From an uncultured Clostridia bacterium (GTDB lineage Bacteria > Bacillota > Clostridia > Christensenellales > CAG-138), in contig CALVWJ010000007.1 in NCBI GenBank assembly GCA_944366945.1, forward strand, positions 1 to 64,000: 64,000 nt of DNA. Reading direction: 5' to 3'. Shown in pieces: positions 8,854 through 17,634 of this stretch. A program made the translations under genes and the position numbers. Positions within the stretch are counted from its first letter, which is position 1, and every line of letters starts with the position of its first letter. Below the pieces are notes generated by a model. It was not told the DNA's origin and ran no database searches. It was given only the letters and a program-made list of their open reading frames with translations.

Positions 8854-8876
8854 GGCGGCAAGGGGTGGGCTATAAT
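8847..8876 (+). promoter_or_regulatory. Promoter of alaS
   Basis: Full consensus TTGACA (8847-8852) and TATAAT (8871-8876) with an 18-base spacer; expected start near 8883, giving a leader of about 70 nt. No T-box features are seen in the leader. Confidence 0.85.
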
Positions 8877-8951
8877 AAATCAATATGTAAATTTTTATAG
8901 GAACGCTGGCAGTATTTTCCAGCTTTCCTGTTATAAATGAGGGGTAATACC

Positions 8952-10736
8952 ATGAAAAACTTGACTTCCAAGGAATTGCGCGCACTCTACCTCCAGTTTT
9001 TCCGCGAACGCGGGCATGCCGTGATTCCTTCCGCTTCCTTGATCCCTGAAAATGACCCTACGGTGCTCTTTACAACGGCCGGAATGCATCCTTTGGTTCC
9101 TTATTTGATGGGGCAAACGCATCCTGCCGGAAAGCGCCTTGTGGATGTGCAAAAATGCGTGCGCACCGGGGATATTGACGAAGTGGGCGACAGTTCCCAC
9201 TGCACCTTCTTTGAGATGCTTGGCAACTGGTCGCTGGGTGATTATTTCAAGCAGGAGTCCATCGCCTATTCCTGGGAATTTCTCACGGACGAAAAATGGC
9301 TTGGCATCGATAAGGACCGTCTCTACTTCACCTGCTTTGAAGGGGATGAAAACGCCCCGCGCGATACCGAATCGCACGACCGCTGGGTGGAGATGGGCGT
9401 CGATCCTTCCCATATTTTCTACCTCGGCGCAAAGCATAACTGGTGGATCCCCGGCACTGCCGGCCCCTGCGGCCCGGATACGGAGATTTTCTATGATACC
9501 GGTAAGCCCAAATGCTCCGATGGCTGCAATCCCTCCTGCGATTGCGGGAAATACCTTGAGATCTGGAACAACGTGTTCATGCAGTATTTCAAGCCCGAAG
9601 GCGGGAAAGTCGAACCCCTCGCGCAGCGCAATGTGGACACCGGCATGGGGCTTGACCGCACCATTGCCACGCTGCAGGGCGTGGAAAGCGTGTATGATAC
9701 CGACGCGTTTACCGGGATCATCGCCCGGATCGCCGAACTCTCTCACAAGGGCTACAAGGATTCCCATGAAACCACGCGCGCATTCCGCATCATCGCGGAC
9801 CATGTGCGTTGCGCCACGTTCATCCTGGGCGACCCGCGGGGCGTAACCCCTTCCAATGTCGATCAAGGCTATATTCTGCGCCGGCTGATCCGCCGGGCGA
9901 TCCGCTATGCAATGCAGCTTGGCATGGCCGAGGACAGCCTCAAGCATGTTGCGGAGGCCGTCATCGCCCAATATGGGGATTTCTATACGGAGCTCGCCGC
10001 AAACCGGGATAAGATCATGGCGGAGCTTTCCCGCGAGGAACAGCGCTTCCAAAAGACACTCAAAAACGGCATCCGTGAATTTGAACGCATTAAGGGGAGT
10101 TTTGCGGATGGCCGCATCGACGGGCCTTCTGCCTTCCGCCTTTATGACACCTTTGGCTTCCCCATCGAATTCACGGAGGAGATGGCGCGGGAAAACGGCC
10201 TCACCGTGGATGTTGCTGGATTCCAAGCCGCATTTGCGGAACACCAGAAAAAATCCCAGGCGGGCGCGGAGCAGCGCTTTAAGGGCGGCCTCGCGGATTC
10301 GAGCGAAGCGACTGCAAGGCTTCATACTGCAACCCATCTTCTGCAGGCTGCGCTGCGCAAGGTGTTGGGCGAAAGCGTAGCCCAACGCGGCAGCAACATC
10401 ACGCCAGAACGCCTGCGCTTTGACTTCAGCTTCGAGCGCAAGGTCACGCCGGATGAGCTGAAAGAGGTGGAGCGCCTTGTCAACGAGGCGATTGCCGCGG
10501 ATGTACCCATCACCTGTGAGGAGATGGCTGTAGATGAAGCGCGCGCTACAGGCGCGATCGGCCTTTTCGGCGACAAATACGGCGAGCGCGTGAAGGTTTA
10601 CACCATGGGCCAGTTCTCCAAGGAGATCTGCGGTGGCCCGCATGCTTCGCATACCGGCGAACTCGGCACGTTTAAAATCAAAAAAGAGGAAGCTTCCTCT
10701 GCGGGCGTGCGCCGCATCAAGGCGATCCTCGAATGA
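8952..10736 (+). CDS. alaS: Alanyl-tRNA synthetase, short form lacking the C-terminal C-Ala region
   Basis: 594 residues. It charges tRNA-Ala with alanine in the cytosol. The class II catalytic domain (motif region LFTTAGMHPLVPYLMG, HCTFFEMLGNWSLGDYF) and the tRNA-recognition region are intact. The editing domain follows with HTATH (zinc/HxxxH) and CGGPH (CxxxH). The protein stops right after the tRNA_SAD segment (SSAGVRRIKAILE), where E. coli AlaRS (876 residues) continues for nearly 300 residues with a coiled coil and the DHHA1/C-Ala domain. The start at 8952 is chosen because AGGGG overlaps the upstream ATG at 8937. Known short bacterial AlaRS exist, so this may be the functional enzyme rather than a fragment. 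Confidence 0.88.
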   Translation: MKNLTSKELRALYLQFFRERGHAVIPSASLIPENDPTVLFTTAGMHPLVPYLMGQTHPAGKRLVDVQKCVRTGDIDEVGDSSHCTFFEMLGNWSLGDYFKQESIAYSWEFLTDEKWLGIDKDRLYFTCFEGDENAPRDTESHDRWVEMGVDPSHIFYLGAKHNWWIPGTAGPCGPDTEIFYDTGKPKCSDGCNPSCDCGKYLEIWNNVFMQYFKPEGGKVEPLAQRNVDTGMGLDRTIATLQGVESVYDTDAFTGIIARIAELSHKGYKDSHETTRAFRIIADHVRCATFILGDPRGVTPSNVDQGYILRRLIRRAIRYAMQLGMAEDSLKHVAEAVIAQYGDFYTELAANRDKIMAELSREEQRFQKTLKNGIREFERIKGSFADGRIDGPSAFRLYDTFGFPIEFTEEMARENGLTVDVAGFQAAFAEHQKKSQAGAEQRFKGGLADSSEATARLHTATHLLQAALRKVLGESVAQRGSNITPERLRFDFSFERKVTPDELKEVERLVNEAIAADVPITCEEMAVDEARATGAIGLFGDKYGERVKVYTMGQFSKEICGGPHASHTGELGTFKIKKEEASSAGVRRIKAILE

Positions 10737-10813
10737 TTCAACTTTGAAAAGTAAGTTGCGGTGCATCAAACCGCTGCCGCAAATTGCCGATTTTCACGCA
10801 AAGGGGGTAACCC

Positions 10814-11563
10814 ATGCCATATACGGCGCAATGGTTTGAATACGACTGGCCGATCGACGGCCGTCCGGCGCGGTTTGCAGTAGACCTGGGCCTAGCCAGC
10901 CTGCCGCATGAGGGGCGTCCCGTTTTGCTCTATGCCAGCTGCGAGAGCAAGAACGCCAAAACGGACTCGCTCTCAGCGCTTGAAAGCAGGCGTGCAGAAG
11001 CCGTCTGCAAAAAGCTTTGCAAAACGCTTGCGCCTTATTACGCCGGGTTCATTGAAACCGGTTCGCAGCGCCAATATTATTTTTATATCAAAGAGCGCGC
11101 CGGGCTGGAGGATGCGGAGCGCGTGCTCGCAAAGGAGCATTTCCTGCTTTGCCGCGCAGGGTGCACAGATGAGCCGGATTGGGTCACATACCGAAAGCTG
11201 CTCTATCCGGACGCCGCCAAGCTGCAAACGGAAGAAAACCGCAAGCGCATTGCGCTGATGACCGCGCATGGGGACAATCCAGCCGTTGCACGCCGCATTG
11301 CATTGTTCCTGTTTTTCCCTACAGAAGCAACGATGTTGCTTTTTTCGGAGCAGGCGCGCCTTTCCGGTTATGCAGTGGGTGAACCTGTGTTCACGCCGGA
11401 TCAGCCGCCGGCCTATGGCGTCTCTATCGTGCGCATTTCCGCATTGCGTAAAGAGGAAATCGATGCGCTGACTACGCGCGCCATCCGCATTGCGGAGCAA
11501 TACAATGGCGAATTGCGCTATTGGGAGGCTCCCGTGGTAAAGCACGGCGGCATGTTCTTGTGA
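10814..11563 (+). CDS. DUF695 plus RraB-like two-domain protein
   Basis: 249 residues with AAGGGGG ahead of the ATG. Residues about 1-135 fit DUF695 (WFEYDWPIDGRPARFAVDL..., LAPYYAGFIETGSQRQYYFYI). Residues about 145-245 resemble the RraB/DUF1260 family (GDNPAVARRIALFLFFPTE, GYAVGEPVFT, CVSIVRIS-like core), named after a protein that inhibits RNase E in E. coli. The combination of these two domains is known. It lies 77 bases after alaS in the same direction and ends at a strong terminator, so cotranscription with alaS is likely. A role in RNA turnover is only inferred from the second domain. Confidence 0.75.
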   Translation: MPYTAQWFEYDWPIDGRPARFAVDLGLASLPHEGRPVLLYASCESKNAKTDSLSALESRRAEAVCKKLCKTLAPYYAGFIETGSQRQYYFYIKERAGLEDAERVLAKEHFLLCRAGCTDEPDWVTYRKLLYPDAAKLQTEENRKRIALMTAHGDNPAVARRIALFLFFPTEATMLLFSEQARLSGYAVGEPVFTPDQPPAYGVSIVRISALRKEEIDALTTRAIRIAEQYNGELRYWEAPVVKHGGMFL

Positions 11564-11600
11564 TGCGCACCCGTTTTTCAAAAACCTATCATCATTCTAT

Positions 11601-11641
11601 AAAAATAGGAAAGGCGGCCGGTGGCCGCCTTTCCTATTTTT
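11601..11641. terminator. Strong bidirectional intrinsic terminator
   Basis: A 19-bp inverted repeat with GGCGGCC/GGCCGCC core, loop GGT, flanked by A-rich and T-rich tracts; it ends the alaS transcription unit. Confidence 0.9.
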
Positions 11642-12144
11642 ATTTCCAAGCTTCCCCAGCATTCCTATCTCTTCTGCATGGCATGCAAAGCCATAGCTTT
11701 CTTTGGGATTCGGTATGCAAATGAAGTCTTTTTGACGTTTGCAGGCAAGTTCCCTTGGAATGCCAAGTTTTCCTGCATCTTCTAAAGCTATAGCTGCGCG
11801 GCGCGCAAGATGGCAGCAGCCCTTGCGATCCTACTTTCTAAAAACAAAACGTCTTTCTTACATGAACATCCCCTCATATTGGGAAGTGTGTTCCGTCAAT
11901 CCAACAAGGTCTTCCTTTTTGCATCCTTGAGATTCCTCCGCGGTCTCTTTTTTGTAGCAGTTTTTAACGGGCGACGCCACTGCGAGATTTCCGCCGTATA
12001 GTTTTAAATAAAAGGCAAGATGCAATGCCTTCACTTCAAGCTACGGGGTAAAGCATTTTTTCTGCCCATATCCTGTCGGTTACACCGCCGGTTGCTTCGC
12101 ATCACAGGGTAGCTCAAAACACTTTTCCGCATGTTATATATAAA
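11642..12144. other. Intergenic region without recognised gene
   Basis: About 500 bases between two terminators with short frames only, no good ribosome site and no recognised RNA. I see nothing assignable. Confidence 0.6.
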
Positions 12145-12174
12145 CCACGCGCCGGTGCTATACCCGGCGCGTGG
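12145..12174 (-). terminator. Terminator after the NhaC-family gene
   Basis: An 11-bp GC-rich stem (CCACGCGCCGG / CCGGCGCGTGG) with an 8-base loop, followed on the minus strand by TTTATATATA; 20 bases past the stop. Confidence 0.75.
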
Positions 12175-12194
12175 CTTACGCATTCTAATCTGCG

Positions 12195-13853
12195 TTATGC
12201 TTTCTTGGACTGTGAGGGGGTCTTTTTCATTTGGATTCTCTTTATGAGAAGCAGCACGCCCACCATTGCCGCAATCGCAAACGGGGTCACAATCACGCTC
12301 TGTACCACCCCCGCGATGGCGTAGAACACGACGCACATCGCGGCCACAAGGCAGGCATAGGGCAGCTGCGTGGAAACGTGGTTGATATGGTCGCTCTTGC
12401 CGCCTGTGGAAGCCATGATCGTGGTATCCGAAATGGGGGAGCAGTGATCGCCCATCACCGCGCCGCCCAGGCAGGCCGCAATCGTGATGCACATCATCTG
12501 GCTGATCTCATCCGGGAAAATGTTGATCACGATCGGGATCAAGATGCCAAACGTGCCCCAGGAAGTGCCGGTTGCAAATGCAATCCCGCATCCAATCAAG
12601 AACAGCAGGGGCGGAAGCAGCGGGCTGTTGTGGCTGTTCCCGACAATGGATTTTACGAAATCGTCGCTGCCGAGCGCATTGGTTACGCCGGAGAGCGTCC
12701 AGGCGAAAGTAAGGATGAGGATCGCAGGGACCATTGCCTTAAACCCTTCTGCGATGCTGTCGGTAAACTCCTTGAAGTTGAGCACCTTGCGGCAAAGGAA
12801 GAAGGGGAAGCAGAACACCAGCGCGATGAAGGAGCCAAGCACAAGGCCTACGGAAGCATCGGAGTTGGCAAACGCTTCCACGAAATTCGCCTCGCCATGG
12901 AAGAAACCGCCCGTATAAATCATGCCGCACACGCATGTAATGATGAGCACCACAACGGGGAGTACAAGGTCAATAACTTTGCCCTTATAATGCGTTTCTT
13001 CATCGTAGTTGGTCGCCTCGCCGTAGGGGCGCGCATCTGTGGTAAACAGATCACCGCGCAGCCTAGCGTTGTCTTCATGCACCTTCATGGAGCCGAAATC
13101 AAAATTCCCAAGCGCGAGCGTGATCATCATGGTGATGGTGAGCAGCGCGTAAAAGTTATATGGAATTGTTTCCAGGAACATTAAAAACCCGTTGATGCTT
13201 GAGCTTTCCGGCACGGAAGAGGTAACCGCAGCAGCCCAGGAGCTGATAGGAGCAATGATGCAAACCGGCGCAGCCGTTGCATCAATGATGTAGGAAAGCT
13301 TTGCGCGAGAAATCCTGTGTTTATCGGTTACGGGCAGCATCACCGAACCGACCGTTAAGCAGTTGAAATAGTCATCAATAAAGATCAAGCAGCCGAGCGC
13401 TACCGTTGCAAGCTGTGCCCCCGCGCGCGTCTTGATTTTTTTCGCAGCCCATTTCCCGAAAGATGCGGAGCCGCCCGCCTTATTCATAAGGCTTACCATA
13501 ATGCCGAGGATTACAAGGAAGATCAAAATGCCAACGTTCCAACTATCCCCAAGATTTGCCGTCATCATCTCAAAGATTCCCGTGATGCTGTGCTCCACAT
13601 CCAGCCCGCTTGCGGAGATGTTTTGCAGCACACAACCCACCACGATGCCGACAAACAGGGAAGTATAGACTTCCTTTGTGATGAGCGCAAGGCCAATTGC
13701 AATGATTGGCGGCAGCAGAGACCAGAACGTGCCGTATACGCTGCTCCCGCCGCCTTCGCCTTCCGCGAACGCGACTGTGCAGGCAATCATCGCCAAAAGG
13801 AATGCCACAGCGATGATGAGCCTTTTCTTGGTTGTTGCAGAGTTTCTCCTCAT
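12195..13853 (-). CDS. NhaC-family Na+/H+ antiporter
   Basis: 552 residues. An N-terminal hydrophobic segment (about 10-30) is followed by some eleven membrane helices. Family landmarks include FIDDYFNCLTVGSVMLPVTDKH, DATAAPVCIIAPISSWAA, ATGTSWGTFGILIPI and GDHCSPISDTTIMASTG. It probably exchanges sodium and protons, though related members carry organic acids or amino acids with cations. The gene ends at the hairpin 12145-12174 and starts about 160 bases from a divergent paralogue. The first residues (about 10-30, ending AFAEG) look like a cleavable signal sequence, unusual but seen in this subfamily. Confidence 0.88.
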   Translation of the reverse strand: MRRNSATTKKRLIIAVAFLLAMIACTVAFAEGEGGGSSVYGTFWSLLPPIIAIGLALITKEVYTSLFVGIVVGCVLQNISASGLDVEHSITGIFEMMTANLGDSWNVGILIFLVILGIMVSLMNKAGGSASFGKWAAKKIKTRAGAQLATVALGCLIFIDDYFNCLTVGSVMLPVTDKHRISRAKLSYIIDATAAPVCIIAPISSWAAAVTSSVPESSSINGFLMFLETIPYNFYALLTITMMITLALGNFDFGSMKVHEDNARLRGDLFTTDARPYGEATNYDEETHYKGKVIDLVLPVVVLIITCVCGMIYTGGFFHGEANFVEAFANSDASVGLVLGSFIALVFCFPFFLCRKVLNFKEFTDSIAEGFKAMVPAILILTFAWTLSGVTNALGSDDFVKSIVGNSHNSPLLPPLLFLIGCGIAFATGTSWGTFGILIPIVINIFPDEISQMMCITIAACLGGAVMGDHCSPISDTTIMASTGGKSDHINHVSTQLPYACLVAAMCVVFYAIAGVVQSVIVTPFAIAAMVGVLLLIKRIQMKKTPSQSKKA

Positions 13854-14011
13854 AAATGATTGCCTCCCGAAAAAAGAATGGTTGGGATTTTACCAGCCGG
13901 GCAAGAAATGCCATGCACCCGGCAAATCATATCAAGGATTCTCCGGCGGTTCCGCCGGGATGTATTGTATATGCATAGTGCTTCTATGCCAAATTCAATT
14001 TTGAGGGTATC

Positions 14012-15406
14012 ATGAACCACCTGTTTATCGACGGGTTGGTTGGAACCGCGCTGTCGGATTCGTACAATGTTGGTATTCTAGTCTTCCTCGTAATCCTGGG
14101 CGTCATGGTGGCGCTGATGAACAAATCCGGTGGTGCAGCCGCATTCGGCAAATGGTCTGCTCAGAAGATCAAAGGCCGCACTGGCGCGCAGCTTGCAACC
14201 ATCTGCCTGGGCGTGTTGATTTTCATCGACGACTACTTTAACTGCTTGACGGTTGGATCGGTCATGCGTCCTGTGACCGATAAACATAACATCTCCCGTG
14301 CGAAGCTGGCCTATTTGATCGACGCCACGGCCGCGCCTGTGTGCATCATCGCGCCCATCAGTTCCTGGGCGGCTGCGGTCAGCGGCTTTGTAAAGGATTA
14401 TGACGGCCTTGCGCTGTTCATCGCGGCCATCCCCTACAACTTCTACGCAATCCTCACCATCACCATGATGGTTGCTCTTGCGCTTATGAAGTTTGACTTT
14501 GGCCCCATGAAAGTCCATGAGAAGAACGCCATTGAAAAGGGCGACCTTTACACCACGCCGGATCGGCCCTATGCCAACGCAAAGGAAGAAGTGTTGGAAG
14601 GCAAGGGCAAAGTGCTTGACTTGGTGCTGCCGATTATCGTGCTCATCATCAGCTGCATCATCGGCATGATCTACTCCGGCGGTTTCTTCGATGCAGAAGG
14701 GGAAGCCTACCACAACTTCGTCACTGCGTTCTCCGGCTCGGATGCTTCCGTGGGCCTTGTATTCGGCTCTGCAATCGGCCTGGTATTCTCGCTGATTTTC
14801 CTGCTCTGCCGCCGCGTAATCAACTTTAAGGATGCGATGGATTGCGTGCCGGAAGGCTTCAAAGCAATGGTGCCTGCCATCCTCATCCTCACCTTTGCCT
14901 GGACGCTGAAGGCCATGACCGACAGCCTCGGCGCAAAGGAATATGTTGCTGAACTCGTAAAGCAATCCGCTGGCAGCTTCATGAGCTTCCTGCCCGCAAT
15001 TGTGTTCCTTATTGCGGTTGGCCTCTCCTTTGCTACTGGCACTTCCTGGGGCACGTTCGGCATCTTGATTCCGATCGTAGTTGAAGTGTTTGGCGGCAAC
15101 GGCGGCGAAATCATGATCATCGCCATCTCCGCCTGCATGGCCGGTGCGGTTTGCGGCGACCACTGCTCCCCCATCTCGGATACCACGATCATGGCTTCCG
15201 CGGGTGCGCAGTCGAACCACATCAACCACGTTTCGACACAGCTTCCATACGCGATGCTCGTTGCAGGGGTTTCCTTCGTAATGTACATCATTACTGGCTT
15301 CGTCCGCAGCGTTATCATGCTCCCCATTGGGATCGCGGTTATGGTGGGTGTATTGTTCTTGATCAAATATCTGACCAGGGACAAAGATGTTTCTGCCAAG
15401 GCATAA
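14012..15406 (+). CDS. NhaC-family antiporter paralogue lacking the N-terminal ~95 residues
   Basis: 464 residues. From its tenth residue on it aligns closely, with no frame break, to the divergent neighbour: NVGILVFLVILGVMVALMNKSGG, FIDDYFNCLTVGSVM, DATAAPVCIIAPISSWAAAV, GTSWGTFGILIPIV and GDHCSPISDTTIMAS are shared. The neighbour has about 95 further N-terminal residues (signal and first two or three helices). These cannot be recovered upstream, since only about 150 bases separate the genes. The ATG is preceded by GAGGG. It may be an N-terminally clipped but functional carrier or an inactivated copy. It ends at the hairpin 15426-15453. Confidence 0.75.
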   Translation: MNHLFIDGLVGTALSDSYNVGILVFLVILGVMVALMNKSGGAAAFGKWSAQKIKGRTGAQLATICLGVLIFIDDYFNCLTVGSVMRPVTDKHNISRAKLAYLIDATAAPVCIIAPISSWAAAVSGFVKDYDGLALFIAAIPYNFYAILTITMMVALALMKFDFGPMKVHEKNAIEKGDLYTTPDRPYANAKEEVLEGKGKVLDLVLPIIVLIISCIIGMIYSGGFFDAEGEAYHNFVTAFSGSDASVGLVFGSAIGLVFSLIFLLCRRVINFKDAMDCVPEGFKAMVPAILILTFAWTLKAMTDSLGAKEYVAELVKQSAGSFMSFLPAIVFLIAVGLSFATGTSWGTFGILIPIVVEVFGGNGGEIMIIAISACMAGAVCGDHCSPISDTTIMASAGAQSNHINHVSTQLPYAMLVAGVSFVMYIITGFVRSVIMLPIGIAVMVGVLFLIKYLTRDKDVSAKA

Positions 15407-15425
15407 CACACCGCGTTTGTATTGC

Positions 15426-15453
15426 AAAGCGCCGCCCGCAAAGGCGGCGCTTT
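15426..15453 (+). terminator. Terminator after the NhaC paralogue
   Basis: AAAGCGCCGCC / GGCGGCGCTTT stem with a 6-base loop, 20 bases past the stop codon. Confidence 0.8.
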
Positions 15454-15758
15454 CCGTTGCTGACAAAGTTGATGCCCGTGCCACAATGTTTACAGGATAT
15501 GGCGCAGCCTGGATTGCAGATTGGAAATGCGTACTTTGCTGGCAATACAATGCTGCTGAGGGATCCGGCTGCCAGCCTCCGGGTGGTCCTCTTATGCAAT
15601 TGGGGTATAAGCCCTACAACATAGGCGTAAGGTGTGCGATGCATCCCCTTCACCTTAAAATGCAGGCAGCCAACAAACGCAACTCTTCCCAAGTGCCATC
15701 TTCCCTCAGCGGCTCTTTTGGCCTATACTATTTGCATGCATGCGAAAGGAGGATCGTT

Positions 15759-16322
15759 ATGCTGTTTCCAGAAAAACAGATTACCTTAAAGGACGGGCGC
15801 TCCGCCCTGCTGCGCAGTCCTGTTGAAGAAGATGCAGCCGAAATGCTTGCGTTTTTAAAGGACTGTGCGAACGAAACGCATTTCTTATCCCGCGAGATCG
15901 AAGAGTATACGGAAACCGAAGCGGAAGAGGCCGAGCGGCTTGCGCGTACCAACGCCTCTGAAACGGGTTCCATGCTCGTCTGTGCCGTCGGCAATGAAAT
16001 TGCTGGGAATTGCCAGCTTTCTTTCAACCGGCTCAGCCGCATCCGGCATCGTGCAACCATTGCGATTGCCCTGCGGAAAAAGTATTGGGGGCTTGGGATT
16101 GGGACCGCTATGTTTAAGCAAATGTTTCTCCTTGCACAGGCACGCGGCGTAACGCAGCTCGAGCTTGGGTTCATGGAAGGCAACGCGCGGGCGCGGGCGC
16201 TCTATGAGAAAATGGGATTTCGAATCGTATCCTATCATCCAAACGCGTTCCGCTTAAAGGATGGTACGCTGTGCCATGAATACTTCATGGTATGCGAATT
16301 GGACGTTGAAGCGGACAATTAA
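15759..16322 (+). CDS. GNAT family N-acetyltransferase
   Basis: 187 residues; AAAGGAGG lies six bases ahead of the ATG, which fixes the start. The acetyl-CoA binding signature is seen as ALRKKYWGLGIGTAMFKQMF, followed by LELGFMEGNARARALYEKMGF, the usual beta5-alpha4 end of the fold. The N-terminal part (TLKDGRSALLRSPVEEDAAEMLAF) matches RimJ/RimL-like enzymes that acetylate protein N-termini or small amines. The substrate cannot be told. A TATACT at 15724-15729 is a weak promoter candidate. It is monocistronic. Confidence 0.85.
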   Translation: MLFPEKQITLKDGRSALLRSPVEEDAAEMLAFLKDCANETHFLSREIEEYTETEAEEAERLARTNASETGSMLVCAVGNEIAGNCQLSFNRLSRIRHRATIAIALRKKYWGLGIGTAMFKQMFLLAQARGVTQLELGFMEGNARARALYEKMGFRIVSYHPNAFRLKDGTLCHEYFMVCELDVEADN

Positions 16323-16763
16323 GCCCGGCTTTTCTTTCTCTGCGCAAAGGGACATATGCCATGCGGCTTGAAGGAGCGCTTTTGTGCGCCCTTTCGCACC
16401 GTTCGCCTCGATTTCACCTTTTGCGCAAGGTTTTCAAAGCGCCCTGCGCATTTGAAACGTTCCTAGGGCGCAGGAAGCGTTGGGATTGCCTTGGGAATAA
16501 CCCCGTTATTCCTGCATCAACTTTCTGCACAAAATGCGAGATTCATTTTCGCGCATCAAAAGGGCTTTGTTTCTCTTTCATTTAAAAACATGGCACATAC
16601 TGCTTTTTGGACTTTACTTGGCTTCCTTGCATCTTTAACGCAGTTAGAAGCCATGCAAAAGAATACCACCCTGCCGCACAAGACTTTTGTAAATTCTCTG
16701 TACAAGAGGCCAAATCCGATTAAGCCCCCCGGGCTGCGGCTCCAAAGAGTTTTTTTACAAGCT
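16323..16763. other. Intergenic region without recognised gene
   Basis: About 440 bases with only short frames lacking ribosome sites. Nothing assignable. Confidence 0.6.
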
Positions 16764-16791
16764 AAAAGGGAGGCTGCATTGCCTCCCTTTT
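16764..16791. terminator. Terminator after proC
   Basis: AAAAGGGAGGC / GCCTCCCTTTT stem with a 6-base loop, 17 bases past the proC stop; T tracts on both sides make it bidirectional. Confidence 0.85.
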
Positions 16792-16807
16792 TGTTTTTGT
16801 GCTGTTT

Positions 16808-17623
16808 TTATTCCGCGTCAAAAGTGGCTGTCATCGCATCGCTCTTCTGCACAGCACGCACATAACCCGCAGCCACGGCTTCTTCAAACCCCGCTGCACG
16901 CATGGCTTCGACAGCAGCCTCGGTCGTCCCTTTTTTAGAGGAGATGCGCGCGCGCAATTCTGCAGCCGTCAGCGTGGGTTCCGTTTTGAGCAGTTCCGCA
17001 GTCCCGATCATGGTTTCCCGTGCAAAGAGGGCTGCTGCATCCGGCGCCATGCCATCGCGTACCGCTGCTTCCGCAAGCGCTTCGAGCAGCAGGCAAAAAT
17101 AGGCAGGGCTCGAACCCGCGACGCCAATCACCTTGGCGATCTCAGCCTCGCTTTGGAGCCGAATTGCCATGCCGCCAGCAGCGAGCAGTTTTTCGGCAAA
17201 CGCAGCCTGCTCCTCTGTTACGCCTGTTCCTACAGCGTAACCCGTTACACCCCTGCCTACACCTACGCCCATGTTGGGCATGACGCGAATCACGGGAAAC
17301 GTCCCCAGCTCTTTTTCCATTTTTCGGAAGCTGATGCCTGCCATAATGGAAAGTATGAGCTGGCCCTCTTTCAGATGCGGTCGGTACATGGCGGCCGCTT
17401 GCGCGAAATCCTGCGGCTTCATGGCAAACACCACGGCATCCGCTGTCGCAAGTGCCTCCGGGCCCGCTGCCTGGATGCCAAGCTCAGTGGCTCGCTGCCT
17501 GCCATGTTCGGGGTTGCGCGCGTTTACGCAGAGGATCTCGTTGCCATTGAGCACACCCCCGCGAAGTGCGCTTTTTATAATTGCGCCCGCCATGTTGCCG
17601 GCGCCGAGAAACGCAAGTTTCAT
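16808..17623 (-). CDS. proC: Pyrroline-5-carboxylate reductase
   Basis: 271 residues. It reduces 1-pyrroline-5-carboxylate to proline with NAD(P)H, the last step of proline synthesis. The Rossmann motif FLGAGNMAGAI opens the protein. The C-terminal dimerisation domain carries the family signature (VIGVAGSSPAYFCLLLEALAEA, ...SKKGTTEAAVEAM). The start at 17623 has GGAGG five bases upstream; the ATGs a few codons earlier overlap that site. The gene begins 11 bases after the proA stop, making it the last gene of proB-proA-proC. Confidence 0.95.
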   Translation of the reverse strand: MKLAFLGAGNMAGAIIKSALRGGVLNGNEILCVNARNPEHGRQRATELGIQAAGPEALATADAVVFAMKPQDFAQAAAMYRPHLKEGQLILSIMAGISFRKMEKELGTFPVIRVMPNMGVGVGRGVTGYAVGTGVTEEQAAFAEKLLAAGGMAIRLQSEAEIAKVIGVAGSSPAYFCLLLEALAEAAVRDGMAPDAAALFARETMIGTAELLKTEPTLTAAELRARISSKKGTTEAAVEAMRAAGFEEAVAAGYVRAVQKSDAMTATFDAE

Positions 17624-17634
17624 CGCTGCCTCCA

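Noticed and set aside
8877..8951. Possible T-box leader ahead of alaS
   Set aside because: The leader is only about 70 bases and shows no specifier stem or T-box sequence.
8931..10769. 612-codon open frame on the minus strand opposite alaS
   Set aside because: It mirrors alaS codon by codon; alaS has all family motifs, promoter and ribosome site, while this frame has none. A shadow of GC-biased codons.
14078..15550. 490-codon minus frame opposite the plus-strand NhaC gene
   Set aside because: His/Asp-rich translation typical of antisense to a membrane protein; no motif or ribosome site.
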